Assembly (NCBI GenBank): GCA_964019335.1
Contig: OZ025732.1
Span: forward strand, 186,001 to 250,000
Direction of reading: 5' to 3'
DNA: 64,000 bases
Origin: Diplonema japonicum
Lineage: Eukaryota; Euglenozoa; Diplonemea; Diplonemida; Diplonemidae
Position numbers and translations under genes: made by a program. Below, in pieces: positions 54,191 through 63,793 of this stretch. The number at the start of each line of letters is the position of its first letter. The stretch's first letter is position 1. The notes under the pieces were generated by a model. That model did not search any database, was not told the DNA's origin, and saw only the letters and a list, made by a program, of their open reading frames with translations.

Positions 54191-54566
54191 AAAATAGTGA
54201 TAATGAAAAAAAAAAAGGAAAAAAAAAAAAAAAAAAAGAAAAAGAAAACGAGACTCACTTTTTATCTATCATCCCTTCTCTCTCCCCCCTCCGAACACCG
54301 AAAGAATTTGGGAGAATTTTGTTTTAAGGTTTTATTTTTTAAAAATGGTGTTTTTTTTAACTTACCCCCCCCCCCCCCTCCCGGAAGAGAAAAGAACAAA
54401 GATGAAAAAGGGAAGGGGGGGGGGGGGGGGGACAAGAGGGAGTTTCAAGGAAAGAAAAGAAAAAGGAGGGTTAGAGATAGAAGCTCTCTCCCCCTCCTTT
54501 ACCTTTTATCACTTTTCGTCTTAAGGATCTTTTTTTTTTTTTTTTTTTTTTTTTTCCGGAACCCGT

Positions 54567-54838
54567 GCACAAGTGTGCACACACTACGATCCATCGGGAG
54601 GACAAAGGCGTTGATCGGATGGAACAGGAGGGCGATATTTGCATCACCGAAGACCAAGCATGTCCTAGAGGCGTTGAAAGGACAATGGGCAAGAGAAAGA
54701 AGGAAAAAGGCAGCCAGGCTGAAAGAAGGCCAGCAAGACCACCAAAGGAGGAGAAACCGCTGCTGAAAGGGGATAGGTAGAAGATTAGAACAAGGGGGCG
54801 TCTCACAAGGACTTCCTTAACTCATATTTATATAAATA
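54567..54838 (+). mobile_element. LINE-A 3' end, 5'-truncated copy
   Basis: From GTGCACAAGTGTGCACACAC to ATCCATCGGGAGGACAAAGG, the last 70 or so codons of the LINE-A frame (TKHVLEALKGQWARERRKKA) and the 3' end GAACAAGGGGGCGTCTCACA, AGGACTTCC, TTAACTCAT. It is collinear with the complement of 12,346-12,620. Confidence 0.75.
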
Positions 54839-54918
54839 TTTTTTTTGAAAGTGTGAATCTTTGCTGCTCCTTTTTTTTTTTTTTTTTCCCCTTGTAGAAT
54901 ATTTTCTAAGGAAGTTTT

Positions 54919-54950
<32 letters not shown>

Positions 54951-55515
54951 TGAAAAAAAAAAAAAAGAAAAGAGAAAAAGGAAGAAAAAAAAAAAAAGAG
55001 AAACAATAGTAGGTTTTGTTATAAATTGTACTAGAAAAGAAAAAGAGGAAATCTATGAGAGGTCCGTTATTTCAGATTTTTCTTTAGCGCAGAGGAGGGA
55101 AGGAAATGAGCATCGGGAGGTGGCCGGCTAGACTACCGAAGAGGAAAGGCTGCTTGGTTCTTTTAACCATCTGCAACTTTGCACAAGAAACGGAAAGTTC
55201 TTTTTTTTTTTTTTTTTCAGAAAAAAAACAAGAAAAAGAAAAGAAGAAAAGAAAGAAAAAAAAAAAATGAACCCACAAAAAAGAAAGCCGAGAAAAGGAA
55301 GAAAAGTAATTTTTTTTTCTATGTCGGTATTCCTGGGGGTTCGTTTTTTTTTTTTCTTTTTCTTCTCTTCTTTCTTTTCTTTATTTTTGCTCATTTTTTT
55401 TTTATTTGCGGTGGGGAAACCGTTTTTTTTTTTTTTTTGGTAGATAAGTGGAGACAAGGGGGACGTTCCAAAACAGGAACCTCCTTTATCTCATCTCTTT
55501 TTTTTTTTTTTTTCT

Positions 55516-56205
55516 TGGGAAAACCAACATACACGGTAACCAAATAACTTTTTTCCACGGTTCACGGTAACCTACACCTTTTTTTCCACTTTTTACTGTA
55601 ACCACCAACAATTTCCCTTATGCAACCACTAACTTTTTTTTTCCACCGTCCACAGTAACCTCCGACATTTTTTCGCCTCATTGGGGTTTGGTACGAAATG
55701 TAGCGAGGGGGGCAAAACATGATGTCATAGCAAAAAAAAAAGGAAAAAAAAGACCTTTTAAGAGAAATGGGTGACTACCCTGAAGGCTGGGACTACTCCT
55801 CTTTGCTGGCCTGCCTATCTGTGACTTCGTGACAACAGGGGGGCTTGAGGGCGAGGGGTGGAGAAGTACATCAGACGCCAGATTACCTCGGCTTTGGCTT
55901 TAAATCGTCTTTGGAAATCGCCCTTGCCAACTTCCAGGAGAAATTCTTGGTGTCTTTTTCGAGCCCTGGTTGTGCCTACACGTTTTTCCAAAGTGCACAC
56001 ACACCTCCACCGTGGACGTTGGAAAAAAAAAGTTGTGGGTTTCCGTGGACGGTGGAAAAAAAGTTCTTACTTACATGGTTTAGTGGAAATAAAAATAGGT
56101 TACCGTGGAGAGTGGAAAAAAAGTTGTGGGTTACCGTAAACAGTGGTGGAAATTCTGCTTACAGACTTGAGTGGAAAAGAAGTTATTTGGTTACCATGTA
56201 CGTTG
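55516..56205. mobile_element. Foldback-like element with tandem-repeat inverted arms
   Basis: The left arm (55,516-55,665) consists of degenerate units TTTTTTTCCACnGTnnACnG, TAACCnnCAAC. The right arm (about 56,005-56,205) has the same units in reverse complement (GGTTACCGTGGAnAGTGGAA, AAAAAGTT). The outermost bases CCAACATACACGGTAACC, AAATAACTT pair with AAGTTATTTGGTTACCATGT, ACGTTG. The 340-base centre is unique and has no clear gene. Long inverted arms made of short repeats are typical of Foldback transposons. Confidence 0.55.
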
Positions 56206-56657
56206 TTCTTCTCTTTTTTCTTTTTTTTTTTTTTAAGGTTTCTTCTTTTGTATTTAACAGGTGCTCGGTTTCTTTTTCAAAAGACAAAAGGGAAGAGTAG
56301 CTAGACGTGCTGCTGTTGAGAGGGAGGAATCAACAAGTAGAAAAGAGCAAAACGAAAATAAAAACATGCACTCATCTTCTGATTCTTATACCGTGTGCAT
56401 GGTCAGAATGCTAAGGTCCGTCTCTTCTTTTTTGTTTGAACAAGAAAGAGTAGTACAAACAACGGCGAGTTCCTCTTTTTTTTTTTTCTTTTTTGCTTAG
56501 GACTATCCTCGACGCGGGAGGCCTTTTTGGGGGTTGTGTAGATAAGGAACAAGAAAAAGAAAAAGAATAAAAGAAAAAGAAAAAAAGATGAAAGTGTGAT
56601 TTCTTTTTTTTTTTACCCCCCCTTTTTTTTTTCCCTGAATACTTGCGGGAAATGAAT

Positions 56658-56800
56658 CCAAAAAGAGAATACCCATGTCACAAAAGGTGCTAGAACAATA
56701 ACACAGGCCGACACGAAAGCACGAACGTCTCAACACGGTGGGGTCGGTCTGGCTAGACCAAGAGGAGGTGGAATTTAAAAAAAAAAAAAAAAAAAAAAAA
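56658..56800 (+). mobile_element. Poly-A-tailed retroelement 3' end (LINE-B relative), copy 2
   Basis: AAAAAGAGAATACCCATGTC, GCTAGAACAATAACACAGGC, CGACACGAAAGCACGAACGT, GGCTAGACCAAGAGGAGGTG, GAATTT plus poly-A. It matches 51,685-51,815. It ends about 50 bases before the phosphatase start codon. Confidence 0.55.
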
Positions 56801-56849
56801 TCCCCATCAGTATCTCTTTTTTTTTTTTTTTTTTTTTTCAAAAAAGAAG

Positions 56850-59800
56850 ATGTACTCCGCCTTCGCGCCCAGAGGGAACACAACAGCAGAGTACCTAGAG
56901 GAGCATGATGTGGTGGACCTCTTCGAGAACCTGTTGGTCGCGGTGCTTCGCGAGAAACCTGTGAACCCAATCTCGTGGATGGCAGGCTTCATGGAAGAAC
57001 AAGTGGGCGGGCAACGAGGGCTACGTACTCTGGACCCCAAGGAACCACCGACAGGCCTGTTTGGAGTGGCAGGGAAAACAGGGAGAAAGCGCAGCGAGGT
57101 GCTTGGCCTGGGCCTGCCAGAGTCGGAATGGGGGAACCTAGTTGACGAGTGCAGCAATTCTGAAGCGTCGTCATCCGCAAGCGGGATTGTGTTCGTCCAG
57201 CGGCATCCCATGCTTGTCACACCACGAAACGGTGGCTCGTTTGCCAACAGCAACAGTAATCACAACAGCCACAGTCTCAGCTTTACGTCAGGGTGTGTGA
57301 ATTTTTACGATTTGAAGTTGCGAGAGGTGCCCGCGCAGATATTTTCGCAGTCGAAGGTGGACATTGTGAACTTGGATCTGTCGAGCAACGACCTGACGGT
57401 ACTCCCAAATGAGATAGGTGTACTCCAGCATCTCGAGCATTTAAACGTCAGCAGTAACTACCTCACGAGCCTTCCCGCGGAGTTGGCGAACATCGCGTTC
57501 CTCCACACGTTAGCCGCTTCTGACAACAGCATCGCAAGCTTGCCGGAGGAGTTCAAGGAGATGGATCAGCTGCGGGTTCTAAACCTCGACTGGAACGACC
57601 TGTCAGTATTCCCTGCAGTGCATCATGAATTAGAGTCTCTTCGGCTAATCGAGAATCCGAATTTAACAAGTTTCCCTGATGTGTCAGTACTTCGAAAATT
57701 CTCGAATCTGTTCATAAACATAGACAACACACCGAAGCTCGCGAATCAGTGGAAGAACATGCCTGTGGGCAGTATATCCTGCACGATAGAGTGGAACTGT
57801 GTGTACCCGGACGAGATTATGCCAGGGCTGTTCTTGGGTTCTCTGCGAAGCGCGCAGCACCCACGTGTGTATACCGACCTTGGGATAACATATCTTGCTA
57901 GCATCGGGCGCGAGCTTCGGGTTGTGAAAGCGGAGGGCATGAAGCATTTGAAACTGAACGTGGACGACATCTCAGGATGCAATTTAACATCCGTGTTCAA
58001 CGAAGCCCACGAGTTCATCGAGCAGGCACTCAGCAGCGGGACTGCTGTTCTCGTGCACTGTTTCAAGGGCCAGTCGAGATCCGCCACTATCGTTATTTCG
58101 TATGTTTTTTTTTTTTTTTTTTTTTGTGTTTTTTTGTGTTTCTGTACTTTATTGGTGTCCGACCGTGCCAATAAAGTCAATAGGTAATACGGTTTGTAAA
58201 GAAAGAAAATTGAAAGAAAGTTGAGAAAGCAGATCGCAGAAAAGAGAGCTAAAAGAGGGTAAAAGAAGACATTGAAGTTGACAAGAAGTGAAAAAAAAAA
58301 AAAAGAAAAAAAAAAAGGAAGCAGAGGACAGCACGAGCAGCATGGAGAGACTGCGGGCGGGGTTACGCGGGTACGGCCTGGGGCTGGAGGGAGGAGCCGG
58401 AGAGCTGTACGCGGTGGCGGGGTCGAAGGCGGGAAAGAAGGGACATGAGGTGCGGCGCCTCTGGGCGGAGCTGCGGGGCAACGACAAGGAGTACACGAAG
58501 CTCCTTGAGGAAGGCACAGACTACGACGAGTAGCGGGTTTGCGGGTTTGCGCAGACCTGGTCTGTGTGCTGTGGCTAGGGCCACGCAGATGGACATCAAC
58601 ATCGCCACCTTCTCAGGGACACCTTCATCGTCTACCCGGTGCCTGGGAAACCGAAGAAGGGACAGAAGCCGGTCCACATCGCCTTCGACGGGAAGTCCTT
58701 CTACGTCGTCATCGAGCCGAGGACACCGTCGGCACTGAAAGGGGTGACAGCTACGGACTTCACCCCCCCAAAAGTAGGGGTCCCCGTAGCGGATGGTCAG
58801 AAGAAGGCGTGGACGGTGGTCGGCAAACCACAACGGAAAGCAAGGACGACGAAGAAGGAGGAAAGGGCGTGGAAGCTAGAAAGTGGCCAGTACAACGTCC
58901 CTTTCGTAACGTGGGAGGAGTTACTAGAGGGCAAGGACGGGGTAGCGATGGCCAGTGAAAAGTGCGTGGAGGAGGCTGCAGGTCAGGAGTGGACGGGGAA
59001 CAAAGCCTTATTGCTGAAGAAGGACGGTGAAGGAAGACACAAGCACGACATCGTTCTGCAAGATGGGAAGGCATACTCCAACAGACGGATGTTCGTGCTA
59101 TTACTATCCGGAAAAATAGAACGCGTCACAAGGGAGGACACACGGGACGTAAAGTTAGGGGAGCACTACAGCAGGGCGGCGGTAATCATACCGAAGGCAT
59201 ATGTACCTTCTTCACTGTGGGAGACGGCGGCGACCGCCAAGGAAGTGGCTGACAGAAGTCCTCAAGTTCGAGTCTATAATAGCAGTGTCCAAGGTGTCGA
59301 GCGGCCCGAACCCCCACGTAGACGCACTGGTGACGTTGCCGAAGGTCGAGCTCGCCAACATGGTAAAGGGGTCCGGAAGCAAAGGGGTCTTCATCAAACC
59401 AAGGGATGGCAAGCCGCAACCAGTTGCATGGCTGCCGAAAGAGACCACGCTGGAACAGGCGCTGAGCTTCGGCGAGGGACACGGCCTGGCCCTGAGGGAC
59501 CGACGGGAGACTAGGTGTCAGAACCACAGAAGAAGGGAAGATTCCACTGCTTAGCCGAATACTCGGAGAGGAGACGAGGAAGAGCGGGCAACACGGGGAG
59601 CCGATGTGGAGACTCTCGGGGCTCTACCGGGGAAGTGCAGGTGCGACACATCCTGCGAGCCATAGGATGGAATGGCGTGCCTGTGCGCGGCAGCTGGGCG
59701 GGCAGCACGAAGTGCTGGCTGATACGAGGACCGCAACCGCCGACGACATCCCTCCGTATTACGGGACCGCAGGGGGACGTTCTGCATTGCAGGATTGCTC

Positions 59801-62800
59801 AGGATGAGGGACCACCACCGAACGGTAAGCCGAGGACAACCCAGGTGTGGGGCAGGGCGGCGACACCGGGAAAGTCGTTCCTGAACGCTCTCAAGAATGG
59901 CCCGACACAGGGGGGACCACGGCCCAGCACAAGCGACCCCGCCCGACACGGAAAGCAATCGGACTCAAAGCAGACAGGACCACGCCCCAGCACAGGTGGT
60001 GCCTCGACTGAGAGAGCGCAGAAGACAAAGACAGCGGAGAACAAACAACAAGCCTCTGCAGTGGAAGACAGGCAGTTCCCCGATCTGTTTGGACATCATG
60101 TCCATTTGCGCCGCCATTTTCTGGACTTCCCTCTCCAGTCGGGCGTTTTCCTGCCTTAGCCTCTCTACCTCCGCTGTAGGTTTGACCTCCGGTGTCGGTC
60201 CTCCCGCGATCTTTTTAAGGGCGCGCTTGATGGCGGTGAGCCTGAGAGCGGGCCGGCTCCCCTTGGACAGACCTTCGCACAGAAAATAGCCCAAGGAAAG
60301 GAACAATCTTTTGACTTTACGGACGATGACGACGACTTGGGACCCCCACCAACAGAAGAAGACGAGGAAATGGAACGAGAACCAGAGGGAGAGGACGAGG
60401 ATGAAGATTGCGATTGGAGAATCTGCAAGACTGGGAGCTCACACGTTTTCAACAATGTGTTCCATCACTGGGACGCGGGATGCAGTGTTTGTGGGGAGGC
60501 CCTCACGAAGAAGAGACAAGGTGTAAAGTGCCTCCAGCAGGATTGTATGGTGTGTGTTTGCCGAGCGTGCGCGAAGTGACATGAAGTGAACGATGACCCC
60601 CACTCACGCGCCAATCCCCTCCCCTCATCATCATCAAAATCGATATCATCAGTAACACCATCATCATCATCAACATCACTTGAACCATCGAAATATGACC
60701 CTAAAGGGTTAGCCGAAAAGAAATTCGAGCGACTGGTCGTGGATGGGATAGAGCCAAACCCGGGACCCATCGTGCCCCGCCCGCCAACGGGGAATAGCTT
60801 CACGTTCCCTAACACATAATGGATCGTCATTGAACAACCGTCTCGGAGAGTACGCGGGTGTCCTCCCGGATGTGTTCTGCATGCAGGAGACGGCACTCAC
60901 GGCGCAAACGCAGTTGGAAATAGAACGAGTACTGAGAGGACGAGTGGGGGAAGCAGTACGAAAGGCTGTGGAGCAAACCGCAACCGGGGAGGAGGTCCAA
61001 GGGAGTCACCTCGCTGACCATAGCAGAACGAGGAGGGCTGGGAACACTGGTGAAGAAGCCGAGGACAGCAGTTCGATGTGAAACGAGCGGACCGCACAAA
61101 GATCGGTGGACGCACGTCAAGGTGTCGCTAGACGCTGACAAACACTGGCTCCACATAGTGAACGTCTACTGCCACTCCGGCCAGGACCCCATCAAGAAGG
61201 GAAAGCGAGAGGAACTCCTGAACTACATACTGCACCGCCTGAGGTTTGAGCTTGGGAACGTGCCAGTGGCGGTGGTGGGGGATTTCAACACCGATGAACA
61301 CCGATCCCCAGTACTGAAGAAAGCCCTGCAGACGGATTGGATTGACGCCGCGGACTTCTGTGCGAGGCGGGAAGGGACACCACTGGAGGACACCTTCGTG
61401 AAGACCAACTGTGGGACAAGGATTGACAGGATCTTGTTGAACACGGTGGCAGCGCAGGGCCTCAGACACTGTAGGGTGGACGGCTCAATCCTGGGCTCAG
61501 ATCACCGCTGCTTGCAGTGACCCTCGACGTCCCGGCCTTCCACCAGGAAGTCCTGAGATATGTGATGCCGCAGGAGATCCCAAAGACAAAGAAGGCGCCT
61601 GCCGCGGTGGCGGCAAACCTGGTGCAGGAGTCGAGATACAAGGAGTACATCGCAGCAAAGAAGCCGACAGAAGCGCTGACTGAAATCTCGAACATGGCGG
61701 AGACATACCTCTTACATGGGTACGAAGGACCATCACGAGGATCGTACACAGGGAGGGGAAACGTGCGGAGGCCAATACCCATGGAACTAAGCGCGAGGTC
61801 GACGGGGGCGGCAGTCGGGGCTGCCCCCAACAGGCCGATACGGCTCGAAAAGCTCAAGAAGAAGATACGAGCAGGACGAGACAGGATATCGCGACTGCAG
61901 GAGGAAGGAGGCTGCGGAGTGATGTCGACAGAGACCCGTAACTTGTTGAGGAACATCTCAAGCTAGGAGGAGAGCTGGGGATAGAACACTGCCGTGTGGA
62001 CGGCGCAGAGGGCGTAGACGTGATCCAGGAGGACCTAGAAGTGGCTGAATGCTTCACCGAGGGAGAGCTTGCTGACCTGATAACGAGCAGGAAAAGAGCA
62101 CAAACGCGTGCCTACGAACGTTCGATCCGTACAAACTTCGCTAAGGAGAGAAGGCACGTGACGGCCTGGATGAATAACAGCACCAAGCAAGGGACACAGA
62201 CAGTGGATGCAGCTGACGGAGGAGTGACGGCCAACCTGAAGAAGATGGACAAAGTGATGCGGACGGCGTGGTCGGACATCTTCTGCGCACGAACACCAGA
62301 AGACGAGCCGCAGTTCGACGAGTTCCAGAGACGGTACGGTGAGCACATCAAGAGCAACCCGATGGCACACGCCCCCATCGACGCCAAGCTGCTGAAGGAG
62401 GTGATCGGTAAGAAAGCGGACAAGGGGGCATGCGGCGTGGACGGCTACTGAGCGTGTCAAAACTACGAAAAGCTTTAAAGGCGACAATAGGAACGAGGGC
62501 TATGCTCCAGAAGGGGAGCATTAATAGATAGGAACTCACACCACAAGAGGCTGTCCTCCAGTGGGATTGTCTTTTACTATGAGTTTTTTTTTTTTTTTTT
62601 TTCCCCCCCGTGTTTCTTAATCACTTTTCAGCTACCTCATCAAGAAGTTCTGCTGGTCAGCAGGGCAGGCCCTGAGTTACGTGAAGGAGCGGTCGCCTCG
62701 TATCGACCCCAACCCCGGCTTCCGATCGCTTCTTGTGGAGTACTCAAGGAACTTCCGAAGGCAGTCTTCTACCTCTTGCCGAAGACAATCACCCTGGGGT

Positions 62801-62833
62801 GAAAAGAAAACCAAGAGTGTTGACATTTTTTAA
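56850..62833 (+). CDS. RIIa-LRR dual-specificity phosphatase, two exons
   Basis: Inferred exons are 56,850-58,099 and 62,632-62,833 (483 residues). The N-terminus AEYLEEHDVVDLFENLLVAV, LREKPVNPISWMAGFM matches the RIIa/DPY-30-type docking helix pair seen in PKA regulatory subunits and flagellar proteins. Leucine-rich repeats follow at about 165-275 (LDLSSNDLTVLPNEIGVLQH). The phosphatase domain (about 310-465) has the general-acid Asp in LNVDDISG and the P-loop VLVHCFKGQSRSATIVIS. Exon 1 ends ATT-TC before GTATGT, and exon 2 begins CTACCTCATC, giving ISYLIKKFCWSAGQALSYVK and RSPRIDPNPGFRSLLVEY, the expected DSP ending. It would dephosphorylate Ser/Thr/Tyr substrates. Without splicing the protein ends in a poly-Phe tail. 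Confidence 0.87.
58639..59514 (+). pseudogene. LINE ORF1-like region
   Basis: It reads MPGKPKKGQKPVHIAFDGKS, FYVVIEPRTPS and continues through VPFVTWEELLEGKDGVAMAS to VADRSPQVRVYNSS, then shifts frame at about 59,260 into WLTEVLKFESIIAVSKVSSG and, near 59,500, into QKKGRFHCLAEYSERRR. A possible beginning is at 58,342 (MERLRAGLRGYGLGLEGG) in another frame. No domain is recognised; the basic, repeat-poor character and position suggest an RNA-binding ORF1. Confidence 0.4.
60070..60300 (-). other. Coiled-coil coding segment in inverted orientation inside the LINE
   Basis: On the minus strand the segment encodes IKRALKKIAGGPTPEV, then AEVERLRQENARLEREVQKM and AAQMDMMSKQIGELP: a clear heptad pattern (L..E...L..E). 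On the plus strand, where the rest of the LINE reads, the frame is meaningless. ORF1 proteins of LINEs usually carry such a coiled coil, so an internal inversion is the simplest explanation. Confidence 0.55.
60301..60579 (+). pseudogene. LINE acidic region with cross-brace-like zinc finger
   Basis: The frame encodes SFDFTDDDDDLGPPPTEEDE, then FHHWDAGCSVCGEALTKKRQ and GVKCLQQDCMVCVCRACAK-stop. The Cys spacing (C-x2-C, C-x4-C-x2-C-x-C-x2-C, plus His) suggests a treble-clef or RING/PHD-like zinc finger. It could be the end of ORF1. Confidence 0.45.
60586..60819 (+). pseudogene. LINE ORF2 start with 2A-like peptide
   Basis: A Ser-rich leader is followed by KKFERLVVDGIEPNPGPIVP (60,721-60,777). 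The sequence I-E-P-N-P-G-P fits the D-[V/I]-E-x-N-P-G-P ribosome-skipping consensus except that Gly replaces the Asp before Ile. Such motifs are known near the start of non-LTR retrotransposon proteins, where they separate two products. The frame breaks at 60,819 just before the endonuclease. Confidence 0.55.
60830..61520 (+). pseudogene. LINE AP-endonuclease domain, frameshifted
   Basis: LNNRLGEYAGVLPDVFCMQE-T is the N-terminal motif, with the metal-binding Glu. After a frame change near 60,990, GVTSLTIAERGGLGTLVKKP, VKVSLDADKHWLHIVNVYCH, VAVVGDFNTDEH, TRIDRILLNTVA and ILGSDHRCLQ follow. The QET, GDFN, RIDRI and SDH signatures are those of APE-type endonucleases that nick target DNA for LINE integration. 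Confidence 0.75.
61996..62451 (+). pseudogene. LINE linker and start of reverse transcriptase
   Basis: The frame reads MDGAEGVDVIQEDLEVAECF to PIDAKLLKEVIGKKADKGAC-GVDGY-stop. Preceding frames (61,517-61,966) cover the linker FHQEVLRYVMPQEIPKTKKA. The end corresponds to the first RT block of LINE-A (residues about 70-130). The catalytic RT motifs are absent. Confidence 0.65.
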
Positions 62834-63040
62834 GATCCGGTCGACTTTATATATATTTGTTTGTTTTTTTTTTTTTCTTCTTCTTTTCTTTTAAGAACTC
62901 CGCGTTACCACGTAGAGTAAGATAAAGAAAGAAAGAGGAAAGGAGGGGAGGGGGGGGGGGGGGGGGGTAGTGTATATATTTATCTTTTCTTTTCCCCTCT
63001 TTTTCTATAATATTATTTACTATACCCCCCAAGGTACGAA

Positions 63041-63793
63041 ATGTCCGTCTCTCTGCACGTGTGTCTGCCCGCTGGGCAGCGTGTAGCTGTGGAAGCGTTG
63101 GCGAGCGACCTCGTCTCATCCCTGAAGCAGCAGGTAGCGTTGGAGTCGAACCTCGTGCAGGACAGCTTCTCGCTCTTGTTCGACAGCGCAGTTCTCGACG
63201 AGGACGCACGCGTGGGCGAACTTCCTTTCGAAGACGGAAGCGAACTGGAGGTCCTCTTCGATAAGAAGCTAGCCGCAATGGCAAAGCTCAAGTCCCTCGG
63301 CTACATCGGCGACAAGTCCAGCCTAACCCATATACTTCGTGACAAGCTAGAGACCGAGACGGACGCAGGATTCCGGGATATTCTCATGGCGGTGATTGAC
63401 TCTGAGCTCTGCTTTGATGATTACGACAACCTGCTTCTCACTGCCGCCCAAGGGGGCTTTCCTTCATCGGTCGAGTTGCTCATTGATTCTACAGACGCGA
63501 ATCTTAACGCGGGCAAGAAGGCAAAGCCGATCCATCTTGCAGCCAAGCGGGGTGCGCTTGCTGTCGTTCGCCTGCTTGTTGACAGAGGGGCGTGCCCCAA
63601 CACGGTTGACAACGTGCTGCAGGTCCCCTTGCACTACGCCTCTGCCCACGGCCATATCCCTGTCGTTCAGTTCCTCTTGCAGAGCGGTGCCGATCCGTCA
63701 CGTAAGAACTCTTTCGGGAACACCCCGCTGCAGTTCTCCGAGGATTCCGGGTCTCACGAGTTGTCAACCATTCTGGAGCTCTGGGGGCAGTAA
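63041..63793 (+). CDS. Divergent UBL-ankyrin protein
   Basis: This 250-residue protein starts MSVSLHVCLPAGQRVAVEAL at an ATG just after CCAAGGTACGAA. Residues 1-80 form a UBL of the same layout as the expanded family (VSLHVCLPAGQ...SFSLLFDSAVLDEDARVGEL, PFEDGSELEVLF). A helical bridge ALLKL-like segment (KKLAAMAKLKSLGYI) and four ankyrin repeats follow (NLLLTAAQGGFPSSVELLID, PIHLAAKRGALAVVRLLVDR, PLHYASAHGHIPVVQFLLQS, NTPLQFSEDSGSHELSTILE). Sequence identity to the 20-42 kb genes is low, but the domain order and PFEDGSELEV are shared. It looks like an intact older member. Confidence 0.85.
   Translation: MSVSLHVCLPAGQRVAVEALASDLVSSLKQQVALESNLVQDSFSLLFDSAVLDEDARVGELPFEDGSELEVLFDKKLAAMAKLKSLGYIGDKSSLTHILRDKLETETDAGFRDILMAVIDSELCFDDYDNLLLTAAQGGFPSSVELLIDSTDANLNAGKKAKPIHLAAKRGALAVVRLLVDRGACPNTVDNVLQVPLHYASAHGHIPVVQFLLQSGADPSRKNSFGNTPLQFSEDSGSHELSTILELWGQ

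Larger units (their letters stand above)
54096..56849. other. Gene-free stretch with homopolymers and transposon pieces
   Basis: Besides the listed LINE-A end, foldback element and retroelement tail, the DNA is poly-T/poly-A/poly-C/poly-G tracts and purine-rich sequence. Frames here encode Lys, Phe or Gly strings and are discarded. Confidence 0.6.
58200..62490 (+). mobile_element. Decayed LINE (LINE-A relative) in the phosphatase intron
   Basis: In order: a basic ORF1-like region, an inverted coiled-coil segment, an acidic and Cys-rich zinc-finger region, a 2A-like peptide, an AP-endonuclease domain and the start of the RT region. The last part (VMRTAWSDIFCARTPEDEPQ, VIGKKADKGACGVDGY) aligns with LINE-A (VMRKAWKTVFAKYESRPEPL, LRKKSKKSAAGIDGW). 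It stops there, so the RT is missing and the element is 3'-truncated, which is unusual for target-primed insertion. Frame breaks are frequent. Confidence 0.75.
58100..62631 (+). other. 4.5-kb intron of the phosphatase gene, containing a LINE
   Basis: The donor is GTATGTTTTTT at 58,100 and the acceptor TTTCTTAATCACTTTTCAG at 62,613-62,631, with TTAAT as a possible branch region. Joining the flanking bases gives TC+C (Ser) and keeps the phosphatase fold continuous. The acceptor does not belong to the PLE-A tail family. A decayed LINE fills nearly the whole intron. Confidence 0.85.

Noticed and set aside
62685-62730. A second 2A peptide at RIDPNPGFRS
   Set aside because: It lacks NPGP and is the normal conserved NPGF motif of dual-specificity phosphatases.
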